Positions 29,975 to 41,800 of a DNA stretch of 64,000 bases are shown piece by piece (positions within the stretch are counted from its first letter, which is position 1; each line of letters starts with the position of its first letter). Under the pieces are notes generated by a model, which ran no database searches, had not been told where the DNA came from, and saw only the letters and a list, made by a program, of their open reading frames with translations. The translations under genes and the position numbers were made by a program. Source of the stretch: Macrocystis pyrifera (lineage: Eukaryota; Sar; Phaeophyceae; Laminariales; Laminariaceae); the NCBI GenBank assembly GCA_031763025.1, contig JASSKH010000003.1:13760992-13824991 (forward strand). Direction: 5' to 3'.

Positions 29975-32900
29975 CTGAGTACGGCACGGCGGGAGGGACG
30001 GAGGCAGGGAGAGTGGAAAATGTATCAGATTTACAGATACAACCATGCATACACACAGCAAACACGCGCAGTCTACATAGACCTCGTATGAGTACATTGA
30101 TCGATCACTAAAGGTATAAACGCAGATGGCACGGGAAGGCGTGGTGGTGACTCACGACAGTAACACGGAACACTCTCTTTCGTATTATTCCCCAGCTGTC
30201 GAGTGACAGCTCATGACGAAACATGAAAGGTCATTATCCATCAAACTGCCAGACGACTACAGGTAGACTTCCCATTTTACCCCCAGATTGACCGTCGATG
30301 TCCCCCTTTTCTATATTCCCTCATCAATATACGAAGCGCCCAAACATAAGACGGGACATCTCCGTCATGTTCCTGAGCACAAGAAGAAAAACACAAAAGC
30401 AAGAGTATGATGTTACTATATACTGCTGTACAGCACTAAGGTAATATCACAAACAAAATGTCCAATGGTTGATATACCAAAAAAAGTGAAACAACATGTG
30501 ATGTTCTATGATATATCATGAATATCATGCGATACGGTCAACTCCAGTATAGATTGCAAGCACCCAATCCGCATACCGCTCTGGCCGTAAATAAAACACA
30601 CTTTTGAACTCTCTGAGACCGATATCAAAAGGTGTTTATATTTCCGGTCAGAGCGGTATCACATCAAAGATCGCATGATAGGTCACGGGTATCGTGTGGC
30701 ATGGAGATAATATAAAACAACGCGGTGACGTCTCACACACGAAACTGTCAAATGCAGTTGATTTCAAATACCCAGTCCACGTAATCATATCGCGTATAAC
30801 ATAATTTGATGTAAACCACATGATACTTTTTTATTTTTTTTATTTTTTTGTAATCACTTTTACTTTCTAGCCTAACTCGTAGGAGGTTTTACCCTCAGCG
30901 ATGTCCCGGACAAGCCGTGGTCACAGGTGTCGTCCCTTCTCCCCCAGGTACGTGCCTTTATTTTTCGTCGCGCATAGGGTTCAGCATTCCCACTGCTCGT
31001 CGATTTTCATCGAATGTAGCTAACTCACGCTCTCGCGCTTTCCTCTAATCAATTTTTTATGCAAGAAAAAGTCCCTACGAGCATGCACTCGGTGAGACTT
31101 GAACCCACGAAACTGATCTTGATAGGCACGCGGACCACCTACCAAGCCACCGGGGACGCCGGCCTATACACGAGCGTATCATGAATAACATGTGATATGA
31201 CATAGAACTACTTACAGATATATTTCTCTGAGCGTGCTCGGTTGGTACATCCCTGGCCTCTCAGAGCTCCCACTTGGACACCGCCTCCTTCGATTACTTG
31301 CCGGACCTTTCCAGCGGTTCTTTGTTGTCTCGATTTTTTTTGCACTTTTAGTTTTTTTTTCCTCTTTTCTTCTTTCGTTTCGTGTGCGTGCGTGTACTCA
31401 GAGCACGGCACCGCGGGCGAGCCCGGCGCCGTCGCGGGTGTCAGCGGGTGCTGGCGGGTAGAGGGGGGTTGCAAGGAGCGCGGTCGCCGTTTTCGTGGCT
31501 AGGCGTCGCGTGTGCCTCGAGACACGAGGGAAGCATAAAGGGGCTCTGTCTGGCCTCCATTATTAATAGTGGCATTGGATAACGTATGTACGAGTCTGTA
31601 AGGGTCGTTCGGATTGCAAAATAATATTCAAGCGGTGCTTATTTTTTCGACCAAGCTGAAGTTCACAGAGAGAGCTATGCAATCTGAGCACCAACATTCT
31701 GGAGCTGGCGAACGAGGGCCACGGTGAGCACCGGGCTTCACGCGAGGCGGGCGACGGGGCTCACTGTGGCAGAGAGGGAGGAAAGCTCTACTCGAACCGA
31801 ATCAGTGGCGAGGTGGTCGCGAGAGGGCCGGGCGGCGTACGAGGCTGAGAGAGAAAGCTCTGCTGTTCGATTTTTACAGTTTTGACCGGTGCAAGGTGTT
31901 CCAATCAGACAAAAAATTACTACGTGAGAGGAGACAGCTTTTTTTTCTTTCCGAATTTTCCAGTTTCATTTTGATTGTGTTCACGGTGCTGCTGTGCCGT
32001 GCTGTGCTTTCTCTTTCGTGCATACAGCTTCTCAAAAGAAATAAGTACCCTACCTGGGGTATGTACGTACGGCATGCGGCGTTCGGGTTGTTTTCCTGAA
32101 TGGAGAATGGAGCTCTTGGCATTTGCAAATCGCCTGTTTGCACCTAATTGTTTGGATCGTCGGTTCCGTTCCATTCTTCTTCCTCGTGAGCGAGCGTATA
32201 GCGGGCGGATCCGCCCGTGACGCGAAGTGCTTGTTATCACGTATGATATCCCCATCATGTTTTTCCCTCAGGTTGTTTCCTATGCGATTCGATTTCAAGC
32301 TTCAGATTTGTATTTGCCATCTAAAAAATGAATGCCTCTGCTTGTGTAGTCCGAATATGCAAAATCCAACCGGATTTTTTTCGATTTTGAGAATCCGATG
32401 ACCCAAGGCCCAAAACCCGACGACTTGGGTCATCAGATTTTCAAATCGAAAAATGGCATGCTCTCTAAATTCAAGACGTTTTCCACGACAGCAAACAGCA
32501 GCAGAACGATCGTAACACAGCTGTATAGCGACGTTGCTTCGCGCCCGACGCGCGGTCGGCGCGTCTCTCCGTCGCCAGACTACAGTCGGCTGGCGCGGGC
32601 TCGGGCCTAGAGACCAAGAGAAGCGCGCCCGGCATGCACCTCTCGACAGCAGCAGCAGTCAGTCATACTGTGTAACACAAAATACCAAGACAGGTTGACT
32701 CTAGCGCACTCGCCACGTCTCTTCGCTGCCAGACCAGAAGCAGTCAGCCTTGGCTCGGACGCTTGGGTCCTACGCGCAGTGCAGCGCAACCAGCGCGTCT
32801 CTTCGTGGCGTCAGACCACAACAACAGCAGTTGGTCTCGGCGTTTGCTCGACTCTCTACACGCAGAATAAATCTGTTTTTTCCGCATAGGAAGACTCTTT

Positions 32901-34404
32901 CGATTTGCCAAGTTCATATCTGAAAATGCGATCGGATCAAAATCTGAAGCTCAAAATCGAACCGCATACGAAACAGCCTTACCAAATATCACATATCATA
33001 TCATGTCGTTTTCAAACATGATACCGACCTCTACAAATCACACGCAACGCACGCAGCTCACTCTGATAGTCTTGTATCGCTGGTGCTCCCGCCGTTTGTG
33101 GTTGTACCTCTGCGGCCCGGCGCGCTCGGGGAGAGAGTCAAAGGACATCTGGATCAGCCGTTCCATCTCTACGGGGTCTCTAGACCGCTCATAGGCGTCG
33201 AGGATAGGGGTAGGAGGAGGGGCTTCTTCTCCGTCCTCCCTGCCGTCCCCGAAAGCCGCCTCCGTTGACTCGTCGAACTCCCACTCTGATGGGCCGCTGA
33301 CGTCATTATCGCCACCACCGCTGTCGCCGCCGCGGACAGTGTCGGCATTGCCGACGTCCTCCGCGGCCTCTGCTTCCGCGATCGCCTCGCGGGTGATTTG
33401 CCACGGCTTGTTTCCCACGGGGGTTACTATACGGAAGGAGGGAGAGACGGACGGGACGGGGCGGGGGGAGATTGTCGAAGGCGACGGCGAGGCGTATCGT
33501 AGTAGGGAGGGGGTCAGGGTCAGGATAGTTGGTGCCAGGTACGTGCGAGTGCAAATATAGGCGATCAGAGTGTGGGTGAGGAAAACGGGATATGATAGCG
33601 ACATCTATCACGCGGAGAGCAAAATGAATGCTACCAACAGGTGGAATACCGCATGCTGCTGTTTGCGGCTATGAGCTTGAGACACACGGGGGGCACAGGA
33701 CACAGGGAGAGGGAAAGAGAAAGGGAGCACAGACCGCCAGCCCAACGACAAGGAGAGACGCGAACTATCACAGGAATTTCTCGGCTACTGCTGCTGCTGC
33801 TGCCGCTGCTGTGATTCTACCTTACATATAACAACAAATCGTAAGGGCCCGACTGCTTTGCATGCAGTACGCCGTACAACAATGGCATCACCGTTTTAGT
33901 AACCCCACAAGCGGGTGGACCCGGCGTTCTCGCCAGCTGGTTGACAAAAGGATGCTGCCCAAGAGCGGTCAAGGCTCTTGCTGTACACGTATTGCTGGCG
34001 ACACATCAGTATGCATTCATAGGCCAGCTATCAAGGTTTCTTCGTGAGAGTTACCCGAGTCGCCCTGAGACGCCGCCCGAAGCACGTCCCCAAAACGCTA
34101 GGTACGTCCAAAAGTATCGTGGGGTGATTCACACCAGAAGCGCCCCCTATTATTAATAGTAACCAAAAACAACAGCAGTGATCAAGATAATCGAGCATGG
34201 AGATCGAGATAATCGAGTGCTGGGCAGCGGAAAACGTAACATGGGGTACAACCGCAGCACAACGGGGGGCTAACGGCTGTGCCATGCAGCGACGCACCGA
34301 TACTTTACCCTGTGCCTCGTACTGCCGTTGCGCACGCTAAGGCAACCGACTGATGCGTCGTCGTGAATACGTGAAGCACAGAGCACCGCAATGAATATGT
34401 ACAC

Positions 34405-34439
<35 letters not shown>

Positions 34440-34989
34440 GCTGCTGCTGCTGCTGCTGTTGCCGCTGCTTGTATATCGCGTAATAGGGTAGTGTACAGCT
34501 AGAGCTGCAGCCATGCAGTCTATCACACTACTACTGTTGCGTGCCATAGGGCAGGACTGCTGCCACTGCATTGCTGTGGATAGACAGCACAGCGCGCGGC
34601 ATCTGCCGTCTCCTGCTGTTGCCGGTACTTTGCTGTCGCGGATCTCGTGAATGTTCTGCGCTACGATTTCGTTTGCCGTATAGCAGTGCAACGCAAGATG
34701 ACCGAGGGGGGTTCGGATGGAATGAACCGCAAAACTACTCACCGTCGACGTCATTCTCATCTTCTCCGCTATCAACTGGAGTGCGTCCGGATGACAGATA
34801 CCTCCTCCTGACGATGGCCTGTTGCTGCGATGCAACGACGGATGGTGAGCATCGAAAAACGCAATTCACTGTTACTGCGGAGATAGACGACGCGAAACCT
34901 TCAACCCGCGAGAGTGCGGGCGTCCGTGCTCTTAAAGAGACATGGCGTGAAGATGAGGCCGCCAAGCGGCTGAGGGATCGAGCCAGCAT
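29822..34989 (-). CDS. Predicted mitochondrial protein of unknown function, 3 exons
   Basis: Minus-strand exons 34989-34743, 33426-33062 and 29974-29822 join in phase to a 254-residue protein. The start MLARSLSRLAASSSRHVSLR is Arg/Ser-rich without acids, and RRRYLSSG at residues 61-68 looks like a processing-peptidase site, so import into mitochondria is likely. The middle is acidic (SEWEFDESTEAAFGDGRED). The rest is charged and helical (DPVEMERLIQMSFDSLPERA; KYKEKAQRLAAHERKLQKRR). I do not recognise the family. A small, basic-ended mitochondrial protein might be a lineage-specific ribosomal or assembly component, but that is speculation. It is head-to-head with SSU72. Confidence 0.72.
30524..30680. 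repeat. Nested hairpin
   Basis: Inner arms 30572-30606 and 30627-30660 pair over about 33 bp with few mismatches (CATACCGCTCTGGCCG; CGGTCAGAGCGGTATC). Outer arms ATCATGCGAT and ATCGCATGAT are perfect. Non-coding, MITE-like. Confidence 0.6.
30827..31160 (-). mobile_element. tRNA-derived SINE, copy 1
   Basis: Read on the minus strand it begins GCGTCCCCGGTGGCTTGGTA, has an A box (TGGCTTGGTAGG) and a B box (GGGTTCAAGTC) with tRNA spacing, then a body of about 230 bp and a tail of A runs (AAAAAAATAAAAAAAATAAA). The body matches the copy at 52245-52554. The cloverleaf is imperfect, so this is not a functional tRNA. Confidence 0.75.
32271..32978. mobile_element. 708-bp element with 38-bp terminal inverted repeats
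   Basis: Left end GGTTGTTTCCTATGCGATTC and right end GAACCGCATACGAAACAGCC are inverted copies extending about 38 bp. Inside are a hairpin (GATGACCCAAG...CTTGGGTCATC, 32396-32434) and three degenerate copies of a GCGTCTCTTCG...CCAGACCA unit (about 32557-32840). No transposase, so non-autonomous. A target duplication is not clear. Confidence 0.7.
33062..33426 (-). CDS. Middle exon of the mitochondrial-type gene
   Basis: Reads TPVGNKPWQITREAIAEAEA, then an acidic Gly/Asp stretch, SEWEFDESTEAAFGDGRED, and PILDAYERSRDPVEMERLIQ, ending KRREHQRYKTIR at an AGA/GTGAGC donor. It begins after CCTTCCGTATAG with two bases that complete a Val codon. 365 bp, phases consistent on both sides. Confidence 0.78.
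33427..34742 (-). other. First intron of the mitochondrial-type gene
   Basis: Contains short CTG repeats (33790-33810) and a TTG/CTG trinucleotide run (34405-34460). No other gene seen. Confidence 0.6.
34743..34989 (-). CDS. First exon with mitochondrial presequence
   Basis: ATG at 34989-34987. 82 codons plus one base, ending GACG/GTGAGT. The start is chosen because the next 60 residues are rich in Arg, Ser and Ala and nearly free of acids, then turn acidic after RRRYLSS. Upstream in-frame sequence (MEGVMGLYMGSKAYASCRMN) looks non-coding. Confidence 0.75.
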
Positions 34990-35239
34990 GCTCTCGTCGT
35001 GTTGCGTAGTGGTGTGGTTTTTGTTCATTCTGCATGAGGCATAGGCCTTCGATCCCATGTACAAACCCATAACGCCTTCCATATTCCGATCAATGGGAAT
35101 GTAATTCCCATTGAGATTCCGATTGCCACCTCACCCAGTACCTGTTCGTTGTTGCGCGCACATCGCACACTTATCAAACCGACGAAATTCATCAAAATCA
35201 CGAAGCGAGCGCGCTAGAGATACCAAACGCGAGGCAGTC
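34990..35239. promoter_or_regulatory. Bidirectional promoter region with palindrome
   Basis: 250 bp separate the divergent start codons of the mitochondrial-type gene and SSU72. A perfect inverted repeat CAATGGGAAT-GTA-ATTCCCATTG lies at 35091-35113, flanked by a direct repeat ATTCCGAT (35083-35090) and ATTCCGAT (35116-35123). No clear TATA box. Confidence 0.6.
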
Positions 35240-35828
35240 ATGAAGAGGGCGCGCGAACAGAGTGCGAGGATCCCAAAGAAGGCACCCATCTCGGCGGCTC
35301 CCGCCCCCCCTCCCGCCGCGGTGCCGCCGCTCCTTGTTACGAAGAAGCCGCTCGGTTCAGCGTCGTCATCAACTTCTCGAAAAATAAAACAACGAACTCA
35401 AAGAAAAGAAGAGCCCAACAGCAACAGCAGCAGCAACAGCAGCAAAAGCAGCAGCAGCAGCACCGGCAGCAGTAGTAAGCAGGTCTCGAAACCGCACTCG
35501 GTCGCCCCCCTCCCCCCGCCCCCCCCCCCATTCAGCCCTTTTCCGACGACTCCGACCAGGAGGAGAGCGCGCCTGTGTCCTCGTCCTCCTCCTCCACGTA
35601 TTCTTTCGCCGAGGTCGGACCGGAAACAAAGAGAGTGAAAATGGACCCGAAGGAGGAGTGGCGGAAAGCGGCCGAGGCCATTTTGGCCGGGGGCCCGATC
35701 GCCGTGGGGAAGGGCCTCTCCCGGAGAAATTTTGCCGTGGTGTGCTCGAGCAACGTGAACAGGAGCATCATGGCGCAGATATTGCTGGAGAAGAACGACA
35801 TGCGCGCCAAATCGTACGGGACCGGAAG
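35240..35828 (+). CDS. SSU72: SSU72 exon 1: N-terminal extension and active site
   Basis: The ATG at 35240 opens MKRAREQSARIPKKAPISAA, followed by Pro, Ser/Asn and Lys-rich low complexity. After a C-rich stretch (35505-35529) the frame moves and reads IQPFSDDSDQEESAPVSSSS and KMDPKEEWRKAAEAILAG. Then comes the catalytic block RRNFAVVCSSNVNRSIMAQI ending KSYGTG. The donor AAG/GTGAGC leaves two bases. The start is the first ATG in the upstream frame; a start within the downstream frame (for example the Met of KMDPKEEW) is possible. Confidence 0.85.
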
Positions 35829-38800
35829 GTGAGCAGGGACGAGCCGAGTGCCGAATAACGACGAATCGAGTCCAGAGGACTATTAATCTATTAATAGAAT
35901 CGTCACAAGACACAAGAAACAAGAAATCGCCGAGCAAAATAGAAAAGTCATTTAAAATATATTATACAAAAAACAGAATTGAGAGAGACTGAGCCAAGTT
36001 CGACGAAAAATGCGTAAATCGGGCAGAATTCTTGAATTCTCCCCCCTGTGAAGTTGTCAGGGTGTTGCGGTATCTGTACCTCTGTCAGTTTGCGCGTGCG
36101 TGCGAATTTCTCAAGTAAGATTCAATGCTTTTATTCAAGCTCACCGCCTACGTATTTGTACGAGTACATGCGAACAATTTTACACCCAGGTTTGTGCGTT
36201 ATCTTCACACATCATATTTACGGCAGTACTGCTCTGTAGGATGCTTGCAGTTATTGCAAACCCCGAGTCTACATCGTTCTCCGAGTAGACTGCGGATACT
36301 GACGGTACTTTTTGTTGTGCGAGTAGTCTATACAGCAGTAGTAGGTACTCGTATACGAAGGCGGACCCGATTCTGCCCCCGACACCCAGAGAGTTTGGTT
36401 AACGCGCTCGCTCCTGAAGACACCCACCCTCCTGTATTTCTTGTTGTCCAAGTCTCCTACAGCAGTACACGATCATAGAAAACCACGTCGTCTTTTTTAG
36501 TTTCAGTAACACGAGCCTCGTACGAAATTCAAGAGACACTACCCGTACATACATGGTATATTACTACTGTGGACCCAGACCCTAATCGTGGACCCCACCA
36601 ACGCTTCAAGAGGAGGCACGAGATGTAACTGTCCATGCACGCGCACAAGGGCGGGTGAGCGACGGGTGATTAGAGCAGTAATACGAGTAGCGCCGATACT
36701 ACCGTCCCGTTGACCCTTCGGCATGCGGGGGGGTGCACCGGCCTGCCGGTGCTTATTTCTCAAGGAGGAAGGGGCTTGACACTGATATTAATGGTTTCAG
36801 CCGGTACGTTGTACTGGTATTACAGCAGTGTCAGATCTGCCCGTGCTTATTTCTCAAGGAGGACGGGGCTTGACACTGATATTGATAGTTTCAGCCGGTA
36901 CGTTGTACTGGTATTACAGCAGTGTCAGATGCTAGCATACCGACTCCTTGCTCGTTCAGCCTGTCGAGGACTTTTTAACTCCCCAATCCTACAGGATTTT
37001 CAGCTTGTGACAGAACGCGCCTCACCCTACTGCTTTTGTACCCATGGAGCTTCGGTCCACCGTCCACCGTCTGTCCATTCATGTGTCCCCTCTCTCTGCG
37101 GAATTGCGTGCCTGCGTGTGGCGCCGTGCATTTTGACGAGTTTCCGTTATTACGGGGGACCATAGTAAATAGGACCAAAATTTGTTAGTAAAAATAGGTA
37201 AATATATAGGTTTTTGTGTTTTACCGTAGTCCTATTTACTATGGCCCTCCGTAAGAGTACGAGCCACTATCGTGGGACGTTAACATTCTCAATACTGAAC
37301 ACAACGTCAACATGGTCACCCCGGCAGCTCCCTCAGCTAGTGCAGATAGTAGTAGTTCCAGTGTATGGTAGTACTGGCAGTACACACACAAGGGATGCTT
37401 ATTACGGCTAAAAAAATGCGAACGTCGTCCAATTGTGTGAACGTCGCCCGCGAACGTCAACCGCGAAACCTTTTGTAAACAAGCGCAGCCGAAGCAAATA
37501 TGTGGTGGAAATCGAGTTTATAAGCCTTAAATTCATGTAGCGTTTGTTACGTAACATTTTTAGTCTACATTTCCCTACAATGGCGTCGCGGGCAGGGCGT
37601 GAGATTTTGAAGAGCGAGGTCCGTGGTTCGATTCTCGCCTTCGTCCCCCAAGAAAAAAGAAAAAAAAGGGGAATATCTCATGTTCAAGAACCTGTAAAAC
37701 TCACTCACTTAGAAAACACACCTAGAAAGGAACGATGAGAGCAATGCGATCATTGCATACTGAGTCCGGTACGTACGTAATACAACTCAACGTAATGCGT
37801 GCAAGATCAACATTCGACAGGATAACTGCCATCGTGACTTCCGTACTCCATACCTGGTATAACAGACTGCGTGATTCTTCGGGGGCTATTCACAGCAGTC
37901 GTGCGTGCGTGTTTTATGTGTGAAGCAAGCGGATCAGCCCCATTAATAGGATCAGCTGCTAACCGTATGATATTCTAAATAAGCTTGATGCGATATTATT
38001 AGAAAGCACTTGATGCGCTCCACGCCCTGCCACTGATGACAAGTTGGGTCTGTCATCTGGTCAGCTGTGATTCGAGTATATGCTGGCGCTCTACGTCGAA
38101 ACCACGTGGCATCTTGCTCTTTGACGCGTTATCGTATGATTTTGTGCGTTGACGCGAGGTCATGGAATACGAACGAAGTGCCAGGTACTTTCGTATACTT
38201 GACCGAGCACAGACTTCGTAGAATACAACGATCGGAAAATCCCAGATGAACACGAGAAATTAGTTCGCCGTCTCGTACTGCTGCAAGCAAGCTACTGTAC
38301 TAGAAGGAGGTGTTATGAACGGGTATGTAAGGACCGCTGGGGTATATACCTGGTACATATATTGACCAAACGGTCCTGACATGTTGAGTCCAGAGTGATA
38401 TGTCCTGCGCGTCGCAAACGAAAGCGAGGTAGGAGAGCAGCAGCAGCAACAAGCAGTAGCAGCAGCGATGGCTTCTTCTTGTCGTCCGATTCAGGCAGTT
38501 GGTCTTCTTTGGACGATGGCGGCGATTTACGGCATGCCCACGGTAAAATCGTCTCACTATTCATGTGTCCGGTGCTGCTGGTTGTGCTGGTGCCCCGCTC
38601 GAACCGTTTGGCCTTGCCGCGGACCCGGGTTTTGCAGCGTCCGATGCGTGTTTTCGTTGGTTTTCCTGTTTGGGCAGATCGGTGGATCTACCTCTTCCAC
38701 GTCGAAGTCATCAACGATCATCTGACGATGACGAACTGCCTGAATCGGAGATGCCTTCCCTGCTGCTGTTGATTACTGCTGCTACTATTTGACGAGTCGA

Positions 38801-41800
38801 CGTTTTTCAACTACGTAGGTGCCGCTTTTTTTCGCGGTTTCGTGTCCTGATCCTGTTGTTCCTGCACTCTCTCCTCAGTTTGTGTGACCACTTAAGTCGT
38901 ATGTGTTGCTCAGCAGTAAGAGCACTCCGCTCTCACGGGGAGACGTGGGTTCGTGACACTCCAACGGTGGAATCTACTGTAGAATATTTAGACAAATTAC
39001 CATACAAGGCCAACATGTTATGGAGGGGGGGCAGAATGTCCCGCTTTGGATCCCCGGATAAACGCGCTGAGCGCGCTCGCCAGTGTCCCGCGACTTGTGG
39101 AGGCAGGTCGCCTCCCAGCGGACTACCGGGTTGTCGCCCTACAGTGGGAGCGACAAGCCGGTGAGCCACTTATGACGTCTACCTGCCTACACAATTCGCG
39201 CGCCTTCGACGCTTTGGTCCCGCTTGGAACCCCCGGGTGAGCGCTGAGGTTGCATGCCGGTGTCCTCGCGACTTGTGTAGTACACCGGCTTGTGGCGACC
39301 ACTACTGTAGCCTACAGTGGGGGCGATAAGCCGTTGGGCTACTCTACATGCCTACCGAAGCCGCGGGCGCCCTCAGCGCTCTGGTCTCGCTTGCAACCCC
39401 CGGATGAGCGCTGAGGTCGCACGCACGCACGCGCACGCCTGTGTCCTCGCGACTTTTGTAGGCCTTGTGTAGACAGGTCGTCCCTCAGTAGTTAACGGCC
39501 CCCACTGCTGTAGCCTACAGTGAGGGCGATAAGATTAGCCAGTGGGACACTGGGAGTCTACCTGCCTACAGGAGCCGCGGGTGCCCTCAGCTCTTGGGAC
39601 CGCCGCGTGAGCGCTCTGGGCGCACGCTGGTGTCCTCACGATTTCATGTAGACTTGTCGTCCCCGAGTAGTCCACCGGCTTGTGGCCCCCACTGTGGCCT
39701 ACGTTGGGGGCGATAAGTCGGTGGGCCACTGCTGTGAGTCTGCCTGTCTACAGAAAGCGCGGGCGCCCTCAGCACTCTGGTCCCGCTTGAGACCCCCAAA
39801 TGAGCGCTGAGGTCGGACGCCGGTGTCCTCGCGACGTGTGTAGGCGGGTCGCCCTCGAGTAGTCCACCGGCGTGTGGCGCCCACTGTAGCCTGCAATGTG
39901 GGCGATAGGCCGGTGGGCCACTGGGAGTTCTACCTGCCTACAGAAGCCGCGGGCGCTCTCAGGGTTCTGGTCCCGCTGGGGGACCCTGAACGTGCGCTTG
40001 TGTCCTCGCGACAAGTGTAGGCAGGTCGCCTCCCAGTGGGCCAACGGGTCGTCGCCCCCACTTTACCGAAGGCAACGCGGTGGGTGGCTGGGAGTCTTGC
40101 CTGCCCTCCAGCAAGCGCGAGTGCCTTCCGAGAGGTCTCAAGCGGGACCATTGGGGCTCGTAATACACATTTGTTTTTACTCACAAACATTAATATATCC
40201 AGGTCTCCAATCACCCAATTTTTCGTGTTGAGGTCGGCAGGTGCCTAGAGAGGCTAGAAATCTATAATAGTATTCTATGCCAGGTACGTGAATCGAACAA
40301 ATGCGTGTTCATACCATAGTAACCGAAAAATAAAACAAAACGACAGCCCACTTTATTTTCGAGTCCCAGACTGGGGGGAGTGTATATATATTTTTTTGTT
40401 GGAAAAAACTGAGAAAAGACGTTGCGTTCGATTTCTGACAAAAACCCCAACCCGGTAGAGTGTTTTCAATTCCGACATGCTGGCGAGTGTGGCTCCGTTT
40501 TCCTTTCTTTCGTGTACCCCTGGTTCATATGGAGTTTTTTAAAATATTGCCATCTGCATCCGGGAGCGGGGCTGGTGTGTTTATGGGGTACGAAAATGAG
40601 CTCTGACTTTGCCTCTGCCCTGGTTCAGAACGTACGCGAAGTCTCCATCTAGCGGTGTGTGCATCCACCAACAATCGTCGAAACATCCTTCCTTCAAGGA
40701 GCAAAAAGAGCTTCAAGTGCGTACGCAGCATTTTGATAGACAACCTTTTTTATGCATGCTAGTATACTTCCCAGGCATACACGTGCCTGGCGATGAGTTT
40801 CTATCTCTGATTTCTGAAGAATATCCTCCGGTGTATGCACGGGTTTACTGCGGATATATATTTGGAGACATTGCCGACTACGAGTACAACGCATTAATGC
40901 AGCTGTTTTTACTGTGTCCATGCCCGGGGCGCCCGGGATCCGTTGCTTGGACCCTGATTAAAAACCAAACCACAAACAGAACTTTTAATATCATTGCGTT
41001 GTACAGATAGTCGACTACGTTCACAGTGCACAAGTCTCTGCGTCGGTTACATGTTACGGCTCAGGTTGGAATTGCAGCCCACATACAACGTAAACAAGTG
41101 GATATCCCAGAAGATGATTCCCGGGTGCCACAGCACCCCCTCAGAGTATTCCACAGGCCCGAAAGGACTTGGGGCAACTTGACAAGAATAGTAAGGGGCA
41201 AACAAAATGTCCATGACCAAGATTATGCGAGAAATCCTTGCCACTTTACGACTAGAAACGAAACGCTTCTTCCTCCAACGGTTGGCCAGGCCTGCCCGAA
41301 CGCGGGTGTGTACCTCAACATACACACTTCGCCTACGTGCTCTTCTGTTGCCGCTTCCGCCACGATCGCGTGCTCGTCCCGGCGATCTATCGAAGGGTAG
41401 ACTACCACCTATTTGATACCTGGTATGCGTGCATGATGCGAGTTTACGCTCTCGTCCGTCACCCTTTTTTTTTTTCTTCCACTCGGACGAGTGCTCGTAT
41501 TGTTCGATGGCCTGCAATTTCCTTCTGTCGTCTGCCCTGAGAGACCGGACAATATCCAAGGTCAGACTACAGTACTGAAACAGCCTCATGTGCTTTTGGA
41601 AGCCCTGTCAGGTGTGTCGCTCCAGTGTGCAGGCAACACTGCAACCGTCCTCAGCAGCATTAACAATCAATGACAAAAGATGCCGACAACGCTGCCCCAC
41701 TCTCCAGCAAAGAAGAAACATGGTCCAGCCCTTCAAATGATAACTCTTATCATCTGGTCCGTCTGATGGAATTTTAACAAAATAATGTCATTTCGGATGA

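Larger units (their letters stand above)
29975..33061 (-). other. Intron with SINE, hairpin and TIR element
   Basis: About 3.1 kb. Contains a nested hairpin (30524-30680), a SINE copy (30827-31160) and an inverted-repeat element (32271-32978). A stretch near 31240-31330 has coding-like composition on the minus strand (VRQVIEGGGVQVGALRGQGC) but no good splice sites. Confidence 0.6.

Noticed and set aside
31080..31160. Functional tRNA gene on the minus strand
   Set aside because: A and B boxes are present, but the acceptor stem has several mismatches and a second copy shares 230 bp of non-tRNA sequence, so it is a SINE head.
31240..31330. Extra exon of the mitochondrial-type gene (VRQVIEGGGVQVGALRGQGC)
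   Set aside because: Composition is coding-like, but I see no good donor. The exons on either side already join in phase without it.
33113..33150. Ubiquitin-interacting motif in the mitochondrial-type protein (around MERLIQMSFDSLPERA)
   Set aside because: The required acidic start and Ala-x-x-x-Ser core are absent; resemblance is superficial.
39050..40130. CRISPR-like repeat array
   Set aside because: Units are 165-207 bp and similar along their whole length, with no short repeats and unique spacers, and the genome is eukaryotic.
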